Shown: positions 47,601-60,300 of the stretch, in pieces
How positions within the stretch are numbered: the stretch's first letter is position 1
How the letters are laid out: each line of letters starts with the position of its first letter
Assembly (NCBI RefSeq): GCF_021917145.1
Contig: NC_061060.1
Coordinates: 10,974,006-11,038,005, forward strand
DNA from: Hypomesus transpacificus
Lineage: Eukaryota > Chordata > Actinopteri > Osmeriformes > Osmeridae
Direction of reading: 5' to 3'
DNA length: 64,000 bases
Position numbers and translations under genes: made by a program
The notes under the pieces: generated by a model
Databases searched by the model: none
What the model was told of the DNA's origin: nothing
What the model saw: the letters and a program-made list of their open reading frames with translations, nothing else

Positions 47601-50600
47601 GGTTTCTGTTCCACAGACGGTTTTATTTTTGTTGGTTTCTCTACCATTTTCTTTTTTGTTAATCTTTACTTATTTATTTTTGTATGTCATTATTTTCGTC
47701 TACAATTATGTTGGCATTAAACCAGACACACATGCTAAACATCTCTAGAGATTATAATCTAATTCAGATGGCAGTGGTGTGTGTTTGTGGAGATGTTTGA
47801 AAGACTCGACTGACTGGGGATGATATTTTCGGAATCTTTTCATTTCCACGATTTTCTTGTTTTCTACGTCTGGTTGCAGTTGGCTATCTGCCCAAGCAAA
47901 CGTTTTTGGTTGCTGAGTCACATGACCATTGTTCTGTAGGAAACCTCACAGGCCCCAAGGAGGGCAGGCCCAAAGTGTCACATGACAGCCCCTAGAGCAG
48001 GAAGTAGAACAGTAGCCATGATCTTGCCTCGGAAAGCATTTTTCCAACACCTCCATAATCAAAGGAAATGTCTCAAATGTCAGTTCTTTTGTTTTTCTAT
48101 TTTCTACACCCCTCTCTCCCCCCTCTCCTTTTCTTTTTTTCCCTTCCTCTGCTCTCCCCCCCCCCCCCACCCCCCAGTTGTTCCTCATCGACTTTGGTCT
48201 AGCCAAGAAGTACCGTGACAACCGAACACGACAACACATCCCCTACAGAGAAGACAAGAACCTGACAGGCACCGCTCGCTACGCCAGCATCAATGCACAT
48301 CTGGGCATCGAGCAAAGGTAAACATCCACGGGCCACACCCCGCCATGCTAACCTGGGCCTACACCTCACTCTCCCAGTAGCTCAGCCACTGACCATACTC
48401 AGTACATTCCTGCACCACTAGTAGGTTAGACCGTTGTATTTTTTCAAATACAAATATGTCATGGTGTAAACGAGAATTGTGTTAAGTGAAGACATGGAGA
48501 ACACAGTGAGACTGAAACATTGGAACACACTGAGGTTGTCGGGCTAGCCTGTGAAGCAGATCTTGATCACACAAATTCCTTTTCATCAGCTAGAGATTAA
48601 AGTTCAGACATGAATATGTTTAATGTGTCATCACTGATTGGCAGGAAAGAGTATAAAACAGTCCCCTGTTAGAATACTCATCCAAAAGCACAGTTTCCTT
48701 CTTACTCTTCTGGAAACTACGGTCTCAGATCTGAAACGACTGGAAAGGAGAAAACATGTTTTCCAGCTGTCTGCCTGTTACCTAATCCAGCAATTGTAAG
48801 ATCAGTGACGATCTGCAGTGTTCCCGGGGAGATGCGGAGAGAGAAGGGAAAGACGGATGCATCATCTGAGGCCTCAGTCTGACTCCCTGCAGAAGCAAAG
48901 CCATGTCCCAAGGGGACGGGGCCTCATGGCAACAAGCTGATCTCATTGGTTGACTCACTGTCACTAGCAGCTGTCTTTCTCATTGACCCAGAATCCAGTC
49001 ACTGACTGACAGTGAAGTGTGCTCTCTCTCATGCTGTCCCCCCCTTCCCCTCTCTCTCTATTGATCTGTGATGACATATGTACTGACCGCTGTCCTCTCT
49101 CTCCCCAGTCGTCGGGATGATATGGAGTCGCTAGGCTACGTGCTGATGTATTTCAACAGAACCAGCCTGCCCTGGCAGGGTCTAAAGGTAGGCCAGGCAG
49201 GTACTCTAGGGCGCCACGTCCAGACATTTAAGAGCCTAACTTGCACCCCCTCCGAAAAGTATGGAACACTATTAGCCGTTTGCAGAACGGACATCATTTG
49301 GGAACTTAATTTTAATGCCATTTTTGCTTGTTTACAACTGTTTTCCAAGGCCCACCTAAGCAAAAATTAGGTGATTGTAAACAGAGCCTGTTAGCAGCTT
49401 ACACATAGATGTGGGGTGTGAATTGGCCTTGTGGGGGTTGAGTTAAGCCGAAGGGGTAAGCAAAAACTTTCAAGATGACACTTGTTTCATTTACCAAGTC
49501 AAACTGCAAACAGCTAAACGAATGTGTGCGTATTCTTGCCTGCTAAACGAACCATACTAAAACTTACAGGCCTACATAACTGAAACAACCCCCATTTGAA
49601 CAACCCTCAGTTAAACAAAATGGATACTTCTTACTGGCGTCACTAGTCAATGTATCGACCCAAGGTTAGAGCCCTTGAACTAGCCACCTAAGGTTAGATA
49701 CCTGCGCACCTAGCGACCCCCAGCCTAGCAGCTCTGCAGCGTAATGCTGCTTCATCCCCTAGCGCACTCTCATCCCCCACCGATCACTGTCTTTGTGAGA
49801 GGGCTGGTCTTATTATAGGCTGGCAGGGTTATATAGGGAACGCCAGGCGTCTTAATGTAATCGTGGGCCCTCCTTCACACCTCACCGTTACGACTGGGTT
49901 GAAACCTTAGTCGTCTGTTACAAACCCTGCCAGCCAGAGAGCACAGCTAGTCAGTAGAACCAGCCAGGAAGAAGGATCAGGTCGTGGAACGATGATCAGC
50001 CCCGCAAGGTGTACCCTTTCACTGAACGCAGGCACTGTTAGCTTTGTAAGAAGAGCGTAGAACCTGATGGACCGGTTTGGATTGACGTCTGTTTGGAGCC
50101 GTGTTAACCGTACAGAACACGGGCTCCCACGGCAAGAACTGCAGTAGTTATCCAATGAAACTTTCAGTCCGCATGTGTGACTTGAGATGCAATTTCGCCG
50201 CACGCGTGGGCAGAGAACATCCGTGTGGAACGTGTACTGTGTGAGGCTGGCCGGCGTTGTGGTGTCGGTGTTGTCCGCTTGCCCTGTGTGGTTGAGCCTG
50301 ACAGCGTAGTGATAAGTCTGCGGTGCACAACATTTTCATTTCTCGTCCACATGTTCCACAGGCTGCCACAAAGAAACAGAAGTACGAGAAGATCAGTGAG
50401 AAGAAGATGTCCACGCCCGTGGAGGTCCTATGTAAGGTGAGGCGGTAACACCACCTCTTCACTGGCTACAGAGCCCCTCTCGGTCCCCTGGAAGTGAGGA
50501 GCCTAGATGGGCAGAGCTTAGTGCCCCAGCTTCCTGGATAAGCAGTACTGACAGGCTACCCCGGGCCCTGCAGAGAAGGACTAACTAACCTTAGATTGGG

Positions 50601-53600
50601 ACTAAAGCGAGAGTAAATGATCCCAGGGTTTAGTCGTGGTTTAGTCGAGACCTCCTGATCCTCCAGTCTGTCTGCCCAACCTGCTTAACCCCCCTCTCTC
50701 AGGGTACAGGCTATCTATAGAAGGCCTGTGACCACCAGGCTATATACAGCCCACACCAGGGAGGCTAAGTAGCCAATCACAGACCTGGCTTGACTTTTAG
50801 TGATGGGTCTCATGGTTATCTGTAACCTCTTCCACCCCCCCTCCTCCAGGGCTTCCCAGCAGAGTTTGCAATGTACCTGAACTACTGCCGTGGCCTGCGC
50901 TTCGAGGAGGCTCCAGACTACATGTACCTCCGCCAGCTTTTCCGCATCCTCTTCAGGTGCGGCTCACACACACATGCAGTCTCACATACACGCACACACA
51001 CACTTGCATTATCTCATACACACAGAAAGGTTTATCCCTAGGAAGGAAGTGGCTGGATAAATAAACCAAGGAGGCTGAACTGAGTTGCTCTGTTTTGGTG
51101 TCTTTGTGCGTTCTCTGTGTGTCCGCTGTGTGCATGTGTAGGACCCTGAACCACCAGTACGACTACACGTTTGACTGGACGATGCTGAAGCAGAAAGCAG
51201 CCCAGCAGGCAGCCTCCTCGGGGGCCCAGGGGCCCCAGGCACCAACCCCCACAGGCAAGCAAACTGACAAACCCAAGACTAACATGAAAGGTTAGTAGCA
51301 AACAGCCAAGCGACGTTTTCAGCAAAAAAACCCAAAAAAAAACAAAGCAAAAGATGAAGACACCAATTGCTTTTGTTTTGTCATTCTTCCTCGACCCTCC
51401 CCACATCACCACCCCCAGCCGTTAAAAAACAAACATGGATTTGGACATTTTCCCCCCATATCATTTGTTCAAAAACAAACAGTTAAAGACATCAGTGTTG
51501 GTGAGAAAAGCCGCCCCTCCACCCCCCTCCCCCCTAAACATGGATAAATACAATTTGGACAATTCAATTGGTCTGTCTTGCCAATGCAAAGACGTCCTTG
51601 GGAAATTTGCCTACTAACTTTGTACCCAACATGTGTGTATTCTTTTGTGGGACAAAGGGCTTTATGGGCTCGTCTGTGGATGTTGAACCAGCGTCGCTGC
51701 TCTCATTTCCCTCTTAAGAACCCTTATCTCTCTATTAACCCCCTCCCTCTCCAAGCCCCAGGGCTGCAATCCACTCTTGCCTGATTCCTTTGACCAACCA
51801 TTGTTTCTGGATCTTGCAGCTTTTTGTTGATCTGCTAAATGTTGAGAGAAGGGGTGGTTGGGTTGGGTGTTGTGGGCGTGGGGTGGGGCGTAGGGGGTCT
51901 GTCTAGTCGAACTAACTCATCTTGTCACTATACCTCATCTCATGTCTCTGTGGTCTGGTTTCTTCACCGTGATGTCATTCTGCTGTAACCCCTCCCCCCC
52001 TCCTCCTCCCTCCTATCCCAGAGGGTCTTCTGGTTGCCAGGGGCGATGGCGGAGGCGTCCAGCCCGCTGGTATCCTGTCCTGAGGCGGGGCCAGGTCTGC
52101 CAGGTGATGACCAGGACTAGGATTAGGCCTGGGGATTATAACCCTGCTAGAATAATAATCTGGGGGGTGGGGGTAACCTGCCAATGACCCCTGACCTGTG
52201 TGGTATACACTGTGTGAAGTGAATGAGTATTGGTATCTTGAGGAGAATCACAGGGATTACAGCCAGCATAATAATCTTTGGTGGGGTGAATGAGTGGAGA
52301 CCAGCCGTATGGCCCATTATGGTGAGGAAGAGGAGGTCTTATAGATCTTCTTCAGTTTGTAGGTAAGAAGAACTGGATGGGGGGGGGGGGTCAGGGCCTC
52401 CAGAAGCCGTCTGGAGATGAAACTGACACCTGACTCAACAAGCCCATGAAAGCTGCTGTCTTTGCTGGCTGCAGGTAGCTAGTGAGCTTCAGGTCTCCGC
52501 TACATAGCTTTCTGTCTTGTTGTTTGATATGAGCATAGCATCAGAAGAGTCTCGTACTCCTTTGAGCTCTCCTCACTCTACCTCACTTAGTCTTGCATCT
52601 CCCCCCCCTCCCCTCTGATCCCCTTTTGTGCAGCCAGCCCCCTCCATGACTGTGCTGCTTAGTACAGCCAGGTTATAAATAGGATTTGCTGATGACGTGG
52701 TTGGGCTATAATCCTTTGTGTACACAGTTCTGTTGCAGCCCTGAACTTCATGGTTAGCCATTCAATTCTTGTCCTCTATCGGTCCTACCAAGCAACCATT
52801 CATCTTTTCTGCTCTCCACCTACCTTCTCTTTATCCCACACCTGGAAAGGCCTTAAATAGACCAATGAGAATGAAGTTCTCACTTGCACGTAACCGTAGC
52901 CCACCTAACACGCTTTTTGGTGCGTATTTCTCCCGTCCTTGTCTTCAACACATTAAAAGAGATATTTAGAAGTGTTGCAGAGGCTGTAATTTAATTTCTG
53001 TGGCCAGGCAGTGATAGTATAGAGTTGGTTGGTCCACCCAGGAATCTGTTTGGATCAGCCTTTTGCCCTGGCAAATTGAGTCAGTATCAGCCCCTAACCA
53101 CCATGGAGTCAGTATCAGACCGTGTTCTATGGAGTCAGTATCAGACTCGTGCCTTTATTTAGCCAATATCAGAGCCAGAGTCACTACGAGACCAGCCTGT
53201 AGCCTAAGATGTTGAACCAATCCCAGACCAGTCTAGCTCCTCTGTCCTAGCCAAGCTAGGCCAGACCAGTCTAGCTCCTCAGTTCTAACCAAGCTTGGCC
53301 AGACCAGGTTATTCCCTCAGTCCTAACCAAGCTAGGCCAGCCTAGGTTATCCCCTCAATCCTTACTAAGCTAGGCCAGACCAGGCTAGCGCCTCAGTCCT
53401 AGCCAAGTCAGGCCAGGCTGCTTCTGAAGCAGCAGCAGTTTTGGTATCCTAGCTACCAGGCTGGTTTGTCCTCTCCGTTGGGTCGTAACAATGAAGACAT
53501 TGTTTACCACAGTCTGCCTAGTCTGCCTCCTCCCAGCCCCTCTGGCGTCCCAAGGGCCTGCACTGCTCTGGAATGTATCTGGAGAGGCCTGACCCTTCTC

Positions 53601-55231
53601 AGCCCCAGCCTCAAGCACTCCCAACACCTTCTGTACACAGCCTACATCTGATGGCAGCTTGTGTTGCAGATCGCAGGTATTTAACAGAGAGATGACAGTC
53701 TCGTGTAAATGTTTGTTGCAATGTAAATGTCATAGTGGTGGGGCGGGGAAGCCAGCCTGCTAAAGGGTGTTGGCTATATCAGTCTGGTCCTATGAATAGC
53801 TTGTGTGAGAGCTAGTCGTCCACTGCAGTAGACACACATCAGCAGCTCTTAGGACAGTGACAGACTAGCTATCAGCAGATACTGACTGACTGGAGCTATC
53901 CAAGTCTTCCTGAAGTCTGCATTGGCTAGAACTAAAGCTAAAGAGATTCTGTCGATGTTGCACTTTCATGTTGGGTAGGCTAAACAACCAAGCCTACAAC
54001 TAGAGGCAACCAAACTGGTCCAGGTGCTTTTTCAGCGCCGAGCCCCAGGCTGAAAGCCTTCAATCAGACATCCTGCTACTGCCTCATTTAGCCAGGGAGA
54101 TGGGTGTGGCCAGGACCAAGCAGTGTGATAACCTACCCAGCGTGGCCTATCACATAGGGCATCTGCCTCCGACGTGTCCTGTTTTGTCATTGGTGGGTTC
54201 TTGTGGTGTTTGTTTGGTTGGGCGGTGCCCTCCTCGGTGGTACTGTGGTGGTGGTGTTGATCAGATTTGCTCAACGTAGTCCAGCACAGATGTTTCCTGG
54301 TCTCCTTTGAGTCAGGATCAGAAGGATTGGGACACACTTTCCAGACTACTCTGTGTGTATATATTTGTTATGAGCAGACTCCACAGATAGTACCAGTTGT
54401 TTGTTTATCCCAGGTAGTCACATAGGGTGCAGGAAAGACTGGATCCTGTTTCCCGGCGTTGTGCTTGAGCAGTCCAAGACTGTGTCTCTGAAGTCAATGG
54501 GAGCGGAGGTGCCTTCATGAATGATACATGCATCCTCTCCATCAGGCACACTCAGGCTGGCTTTTATTATGGAATCTCCCTCTCCTACAGCTCTCTCCTG
54601 CACCTCTCATCATCTCTCTCCTACATATCTCTCAACATCTCGCTCAACATCTCTCTGCTGTCCTCTCTACATCTCTCTCCTGCACCTTTCTCAACATCTC
54701 TCTCCTGTACCTCTCTACATCTCTGTCCTGCACGCACCTCTCTCAGCATCTCTCTCCTGTACCTCTCTACATCGCTTTCCTGCACCTCTCAACATCTCTC
54801 TCCTGCACATCTCAACACCTCTCTCAACACCTTTCTCCTGTACCTCTCTCTTCATTTCTCTCCTTTACTCTCAGCATCTCTCTCAGCGTCTCTCTCCTGC
54901 ACCACTCTCAGAATCTTTCTCTTTGCAACTCTCTCAGCACTTCTCCCCCTGCAGCACCAGCTCAACTGCAGAACAGACCACGGCTGAACCATGACAGGGC
55001 ACTTTTTATTCCAGGGCTGGAGTTGTCTGGCTGTGTCCTGGCTGGCTGATAGCCTCTCAATCCTGCTGGCTAGAATTATGCTGTCTCGTAGTTTGACCCC
55101 TCTTTTCTTTTTTTCCTCTTCTCTTTCCCCTTTGCTCTTTCTTTCTCACTCTTGCTCCATCACTCCACTGTTTTGTACCTCCTTTTCTCTCCCATCTTCC
55201 TCCTGTATCTCCTTACTCTGCAGGTTTCTGA
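41729..55231 (+). CDS. csnk1a1: Casein kinase 1 alpha, 10 constitutive exons, 337 aa
   Basis: Ser/Thr kinase of the beta-catenin destruction complex (it primes beta-catenin Ser45) and of many other pathways. Exons are 41729-41851, 42239-42345, 43363-43489, 44601-44699, 48178-48317, 49109-49187, 50362-50436, 50850-50956, 51142-51290 and 55224-55231; 1014 nt, 337 aa, the same length as the human main form. Visible residues are the P loop GSGSFGD (24-30), Lys46 in EVAVKLES, Asp136 in HRDIKPDN, Asp157 in [10 protein letters not shown], and the CK1 signature [13 protein letters not shown]. The loop ITNGEE with Gly40, the known drug-induced degron of human CK1 alpha, is intact and spans the exon 1-2 junction. 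The last exon codes only the end of Gly, then Phe and stop (NMKGF). An optional L exon is at 47439-47522. An alternative GC donor at 51255 would give the short C terminus. Confidence 0.96.
47439..47522 (+). CDS. csnk1a1: Alternative L exon of casein kinase 1 alpha, 28 aa
   Basis: Between exons 4 and 5, an AG (47437-47438) and a GT (47523-47524) bracket exactly 84 bases. They read [12 protein letters not shown], eight less conserved residues, then DPSFSGLN and Gln. This closely matches the 28-residue L insert of vertebrate CK1 alpha, which enters after Lys152 in the kinase domain, the residue that ends exon 4 here. The insert carries the basic PVGKRKRS nuclear localisation signal, so the L form is expected in the nucleus. 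It is phase 0 on both sides and can be included or skipped without frame change. Confidence 0.93.
53221..53420. repeat. 38-bp minisatellite, about 5 copies, in the last csnk1a1 intron
   Basis: The word GGCCAG starts at 53259, 53297, 53335, 53373 and 53411, exactly 38 bases apart. The unit resembles CCTCAGTCCTAACCAAGCTA followed by GGCCAGACCAGGTTAT-like sequence. Upstream, around 53080-53150, GGAGTCAGTATCAGAC recurs three times as a separate degenerate repeat. Confidence 0.9.
54557..54960. repeat. CTCTC-rich degenerate minisatellite in the last csnk1a1 intron
   Basis: CACCTCTCTCAACATCTCTC and CTCCTGTACCTCTCTACAT-like units recur many times with irregular spacing. Three overlapping plus-strand open frames here (156-173 codons, rich in Ser/Leu/His) arise from the repeat and are not genes. 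It ends some 260 bases before the last csnk1a1 exon. Confidence 0.75.
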
Positions 55232-56127
55232 GTAAGAAGCCAATGATGTGAAGCAGAGCAGTGTGGTCGTAGCAGGATATGCCTCCCAACCAATCACAAC
55301 ACCAACCCCGCCCACCTCGGCATCCAGGACACACCCACCAGAGCCTGTCAGCCGGTCGCCGTGGGCAACCCTTTCTCCTGATAAAGAACATTTGTTCCAT
55401 ATACTATATATGTTATGGCTCTATATAGATACCATGCTCAGCATATATCTATATATTGGTATGTATATACTATATCTTCAACACACAGAAAGCAGGCTTG
55501 GTATGGAATCTGTAGCCTTCTCTATTGTCCTGTCCACCGAAGACGTTTTTTGTCCTTTTTTTTGTACGTTTTTTTTTTTTTTTTTAAGAAATGGTTGGCT
55601 CACTGTTGATGTGATGGTGCACCATGCCAATGCTGTTCCTGGCCCACTCCTCCACTGCTACCCTCCAGATGTCTAGCCCCCAACCGCTCACCCCCGTCTG
55701 CCCTCTGGCAGCCTCCTCTCTCCATGTTCCCCTTCCTCACCACCCCTCACCCTCCCCAGCCAGGCGTGGCCCACACAGACTCTCCCTTCAGGACTCCTCA
55801 ACCAACCAACCATCTTCTTCCTGATTCAACTACTTGTTTATTTCTCCCTGCTCATTTTGAAGCGAAATGAAAGTTGTAAAGTGAAACTGTTCTACTTTTG
55901 TTGTTATGAATGAATCCTGGGGTAATACTAAGCAAATGTTGAATTTCTTTCTCTTTTTTTTTCTGTTTTTTTTTTTCATAAAAAGGTAATTAAGATTCTG
56001 CCTGCTGATATGTGCTAGAAGAGCTTCTAATGTCAAGATGAAAAAAACATTCTAGTGACTACTAGATTTCTCCTTAGGGCGCTGCATTAACTATATTGTA
56101 CCTGGTATTCTGACGTCTCAAACAATG

Positions 56128-56133
56128 AATAAA
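56128..56133 (+). terminator. Possible proximal csnk1a1 poly(A) signal
   Basis: AATAAA about 900 bases after the csnk1a1 stop, in T-rich 3' UTR-like sequence. More distal candidates are near 56820 and at 57291. Confidence 0.5.
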
Positions 56134-57290
56134 AACCATAAACTCCGCACAAGCATATTCATTATCAATTAGGCACCACTGAATTAAACCTCTGTAAATT
56201 GCTTGGGGGGGGGGGGGAACAAAAAACCAACGCATCAATAATCTTAATTTTCTTTTCTTTCTCTTTTGAGATGTTATTGATGTCTGTTGAGAAAATGTAA
56301 CCTTGTTGGGTTTTTTTTTTTTTTTTTTTTAGTTTAATCGCTACAATGGCCTCCGTGTTCTGTGTTTCTGAGACAGAGGAACATGTTCGCTCCTCCCACC
56401 AATCCCGGTTTCAATTTTATATACATATATACATTTTTTTTTCAGAACTTTTTTTCAATTTTATAGAGTTGTCTTTTCCTGTTATTGAATCGATGGTTTT
56501 GGGGACGGGTGTTGTTCCGTTGTTGCTCCCTAGCCCATGGTTCTTACCCTCTGGGAATTTCTCTCCTTTTTCGCTGGTACTGCTCCCTCACCTTTCTCTC
56601 TTCCTCAACAACTTTTTTTTATTGTCAAGAAAGTTTTGGAATGGGAGTTATTTTCTATCTGAGTCTTTTTCCAGCAAGGATGGTTTGAAGATTCTCTCAG
56701 CCTCTAGTCATTGCAGCTGCTCATCAGTACTGGCTGTCCCTCCTGACCCCAGGCCTAGTGCTAGAGTGAGGACTGCTGGGCTCTCTAAAAGTGTAATTTA
56801 TTCCCTTCTAGCATGTCAAGAATAAATGGAAATGACTTGTCAGAACCTGTCCCAGTCTCTAATTTGAAGACTTATTCTAGAGGTCCGTCTTAAGGCCTAG
56901 GAGGTCTGACATAGTATTTTTTTTTTTTTTACTTTCCATTTGCTTCTCTTGGCAATCACGCTGACCAGTATGCTACCATACACAGCCCGTGTCTGTGAGT
57001 AGGTTATACCCGATGACACCTCAGACTTGGCCAGAATAGAAAGAGATTGATAAGACGTCTACTCTGGCGGAGGGCTTTACTTCTCTGGAGGTTTGGTCAA
57101 TGGAAGGTATCCAGAAGATGGGGCTGTAATCTAGAGACAGTTCCTTGGAAATTACAATGGTATTGTTGGGGTGGTGGTGGGTAGATGTTAGGTGCTTGTG
57201 GTGTTATGAAAACAAAATCTTCCAGGATTTATATCTGTAAATATTAAAATGGCTTCAAATGGTTCTTGTGGAAACTTCTTTTATCATAAA

Positions 57291-57296
57291 AATAAA
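57291..57296 (+). terminator. Possible distal csnk1a1 poly(A) signal
   Basis: AATAAA about 2.06 kb after the csnk1a1 stop, following an AT-rich stretch. It would give a long 3' UTR such as CK1 alpha transcripts often have. The choice between proximal and distal sites cannot be made from sequence. Confidence 0.5.
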
Positions 57297-57309
57297 TCAC
57301 CATACTCGA

Positions 57310-60300
57310 GTGTAATGTGATGAGTCTGGTTCAGTGAAGGAGGAGTCTGGGTTTCAGCTCCTCTCCATCCTTGACACAACAAACCCAAGGTGATAAAGCA
57401 TATAGTTGGTCAGCTCAGTAGCTATGGAGTAGACAATGGGGGGGGGGGGGGTCAGAGTGACAGAAGATCCCCCAGACCCCCACCCTATCCTGTCCCCCTC
57501 TGTGTGCGTATTGTTAGACCAGTGTCACTATAGCTCTTCTGAGGTGCTGTCCAAGTAGTAATGCCACCTTCCTAGCATTGTTTCACCTTAGCCTAGCTTG
57601 TTTGGTTCATTTCTAGATGACATACGTGGCTCCAAACACTGTTCTGCCCAGTGCAATGCTCTGACACCAGGTTCTCCAGTTTACAAGGACTATTATCTGG
57701 TGACAATAAATGGTTCAAACGTTTGTGTAAAAGCCAGTGATCTCTTTGATGACTTATATTTACTTCTTGACATTTGTGAATTGATCAGTATTTGAATGTT
57801 GAAAAGCTTTTTTGTTTTGTTTTGACCTTTCCTGGCCTGTGGGCTGGAATTTGGACCAAACTATGCTCTGCCAGGTTTAGTCTCGTTTGATTCTTTGGTT
57901 TGGTTTGAATATTTGTAAAGAGATGAACTCAGGTAGACCAGGAAACATGTCAGCAAAGTTACGCTGTTCTCAGACACAAAAAAACCCAGATGGAACAAAG
58001 AGGTCAGAAACGCTGCCATCTTCAGACTGAGTTGTTGGTGGAACAGTCGCTTTGAACAAAAAGCTCACTGGACTGGATGTGAGTCTGGTCTAGGAGGTTT
58101 AATAGCACCTGTTCCACTCAGAGTGCTAATTATACAATGACAATTGAGGGGGGATCAACTTCTTCTCCAGGGCGTAAAGTAATATTTAAGACTACAGGTA
58201 TGCACAATATATAAATGTATCGACCCCCCTAGCTGTTGATTTTACCTCTTTGGGGGGAGGGGGGGGGGTCCAAGTCTTAATTATGGGGGTCAAACCCCCC
58301 CCTAATTCGCACAGTGGTTCCACTCCTGACCTAAATCTATGCAAGTTAACAATGGAAACTGGAGGTCAAGTAAATTGTGTACATAGTCGGTTAATTTTCT
58401 CAATTCTCAATCGGCCTGGAGTTGAATAAATTAGCCTGCCTGGTTCATTACTGTTTACGGAGCCCACACCCAGTGGAGTAGACTACTGGCCTGGTCAGAG
58501 CAGAGAGAGGCAGCTGTATACATCAAGTGCTGATCTGGCTTCCCCCTCCTGTCGTCTCTTCCTCTTCCCGTCTGCCGCCAGTGCTCTAAACGTAGGCTAA
58601 TCCCTGTTCCGTTTAAGCTCTCTCGGGTCTTTTCCTCCCTGTCCCCTCACGGCTCTCGCAGCACACAGGACATGCCAAAAAGCTATAATGTTGTTTCCCA
58701 TCGCGTAGGCAGCAGGAGTGGGGAATTGGAGAATAGTTTTCCCGTCGGAGGGGTGGAAGGAGGGCATGGTCCGTTGCAGGGAGGTGTGGGGGGAGAGAAA
58801 GAGAGCGAGATGGTTGCCATTTACCGAGGAAGCAGGATTGGGGGATGGGCAATCCATTAAAACGATCTGTCGACAGCAGAGCTTGTAGACTTATGACCGC
58901 CGCAGTCAGTATTGCCAGTATTCGCAGGCAATACTACTTTTTCGCAGACATTATGGCGTTTATTTCATTTAGAAAACTAAAGCAAACTGTAGTGAAAACC
59001 AAATTGTATCTAGTGACGAAATTAAATCTGATGCGATAAATGAAAGCATTCGACTTTTGAATGCGCTCGTTTGGTTCCCAACACGTTGCGCCATTTGTGC
59101 GCATGGGCACGAGTGGCAGTGCGCATGCACTGTGTTGTAAATGGGCAGTTCAGGGGCATCACCGGACCCTGCCCCAGTATGCCTATAAATCTGCTGTGCC
59201 CAAGTAAAATCTCAAATTTGAGTTTTAACAATTTACAAACATTATTATTATATTAGCCAGCATAAAGCTAAAAAAACGGTATTTGCCCTCAAATTATGCG
59301 GAAAAAAGTCTTCCCTGTTACATTAGGGTTAACGTTATTTCCCTTTGCATTTTCACTGGCCCATTTCACCTGAACAGCTGGCCCAATTGCCCTGAAACTG
59401 CTCGTGCAAAAAAGGTTGGCACAGTTGATGTTTCAAGAACTAGGGCCTAAATAATTATTTTGTATTACATAATTTCAACACAAAATTACCAAAAACAATC
59501 ATTAGTAATCATAAAAACACATGGAAAAGGCATATAGGGTATTGTATTATTGTCCCAAACGATTTACCAAAATGTGGCCCATTTTACCTACATAATTACA
59601 CACAACATACAATAAACACACAGTAGAAAATAGGTAACTTTTATGATTTTATGCATCCACCATATTGTGTCTGACGATAACATTTGGCAACACTACTTTT
59701 ACAGTGGTGATGGCACCTCTGGGTATATTCTCGCTCTGTGAATGTCTAACGGTACCAGTTAAGTTAGCTCGTGGTTCAGTAGGCCTGCACATTTAACCCA
59801 CGGCCAGTTATGGCTGCCTGGCATATAGGCTATATCACTTCTCTTTAATGTAGGCTACTGGAAGTAGATAATAACCGCGCGTGTGTGTGTGTGTGTAAGA
59901 TGGTTAGTGATCCTGTTTTTCTGCTGGTTCGAGGAGCTTTTATGTATGTTAAAAGTGCAGACAGCACAGATTGTTGCCTAATACTCAACATCAAGTAGCA
60001 TAACAGAACATAATGAAATGTATTAGTTAGCCTACCCATAGTTGGACGGACTTTAAAGACAAATAAAGGGAATACTTTTTACATTATTGACTTTTGAGGA
60101 CTACATGATCAGCTCGAAAACAACATTACAAGGCACGAATACGGTACATTTAAGATGTAGCTTACTTTGTTGCCACATGTTTGTATTGTGGATAATAGCA
60201 TTTTGGTTTGCATTCATAAAGACGACGTTGACGTACATTCTACGTTCCTGTCATACTGAAGTCGCCAAGCTTAGCCCAATTGTACCGAGACCGCGCCCCA

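Noticed and set aside
51142..51297. csnk1a1 ending at the TAG just after NMKG at 51296
   Set aside because: The GT donor at 51291 plus the 8-base last exon at 55224-55231 gives NMKGF, the known vertebrate C terminus, so the TAG is intronic in the main form.
54517..55049. Three overlapping 156-173-codon frames rich in Ser, Leu and His
   Set aside because: They arise from the CTCTC-rich repeat in the last csnk1a1 intron; all three frames being open at once is typical of repeats, not genes.
58597..58860. Overlapping open frames on both strands near 58.6-58.9 kb as a gene start
   Set aside because: No homology, no splice support and similar frames on both strands; the region is only somewhat GC-rich.
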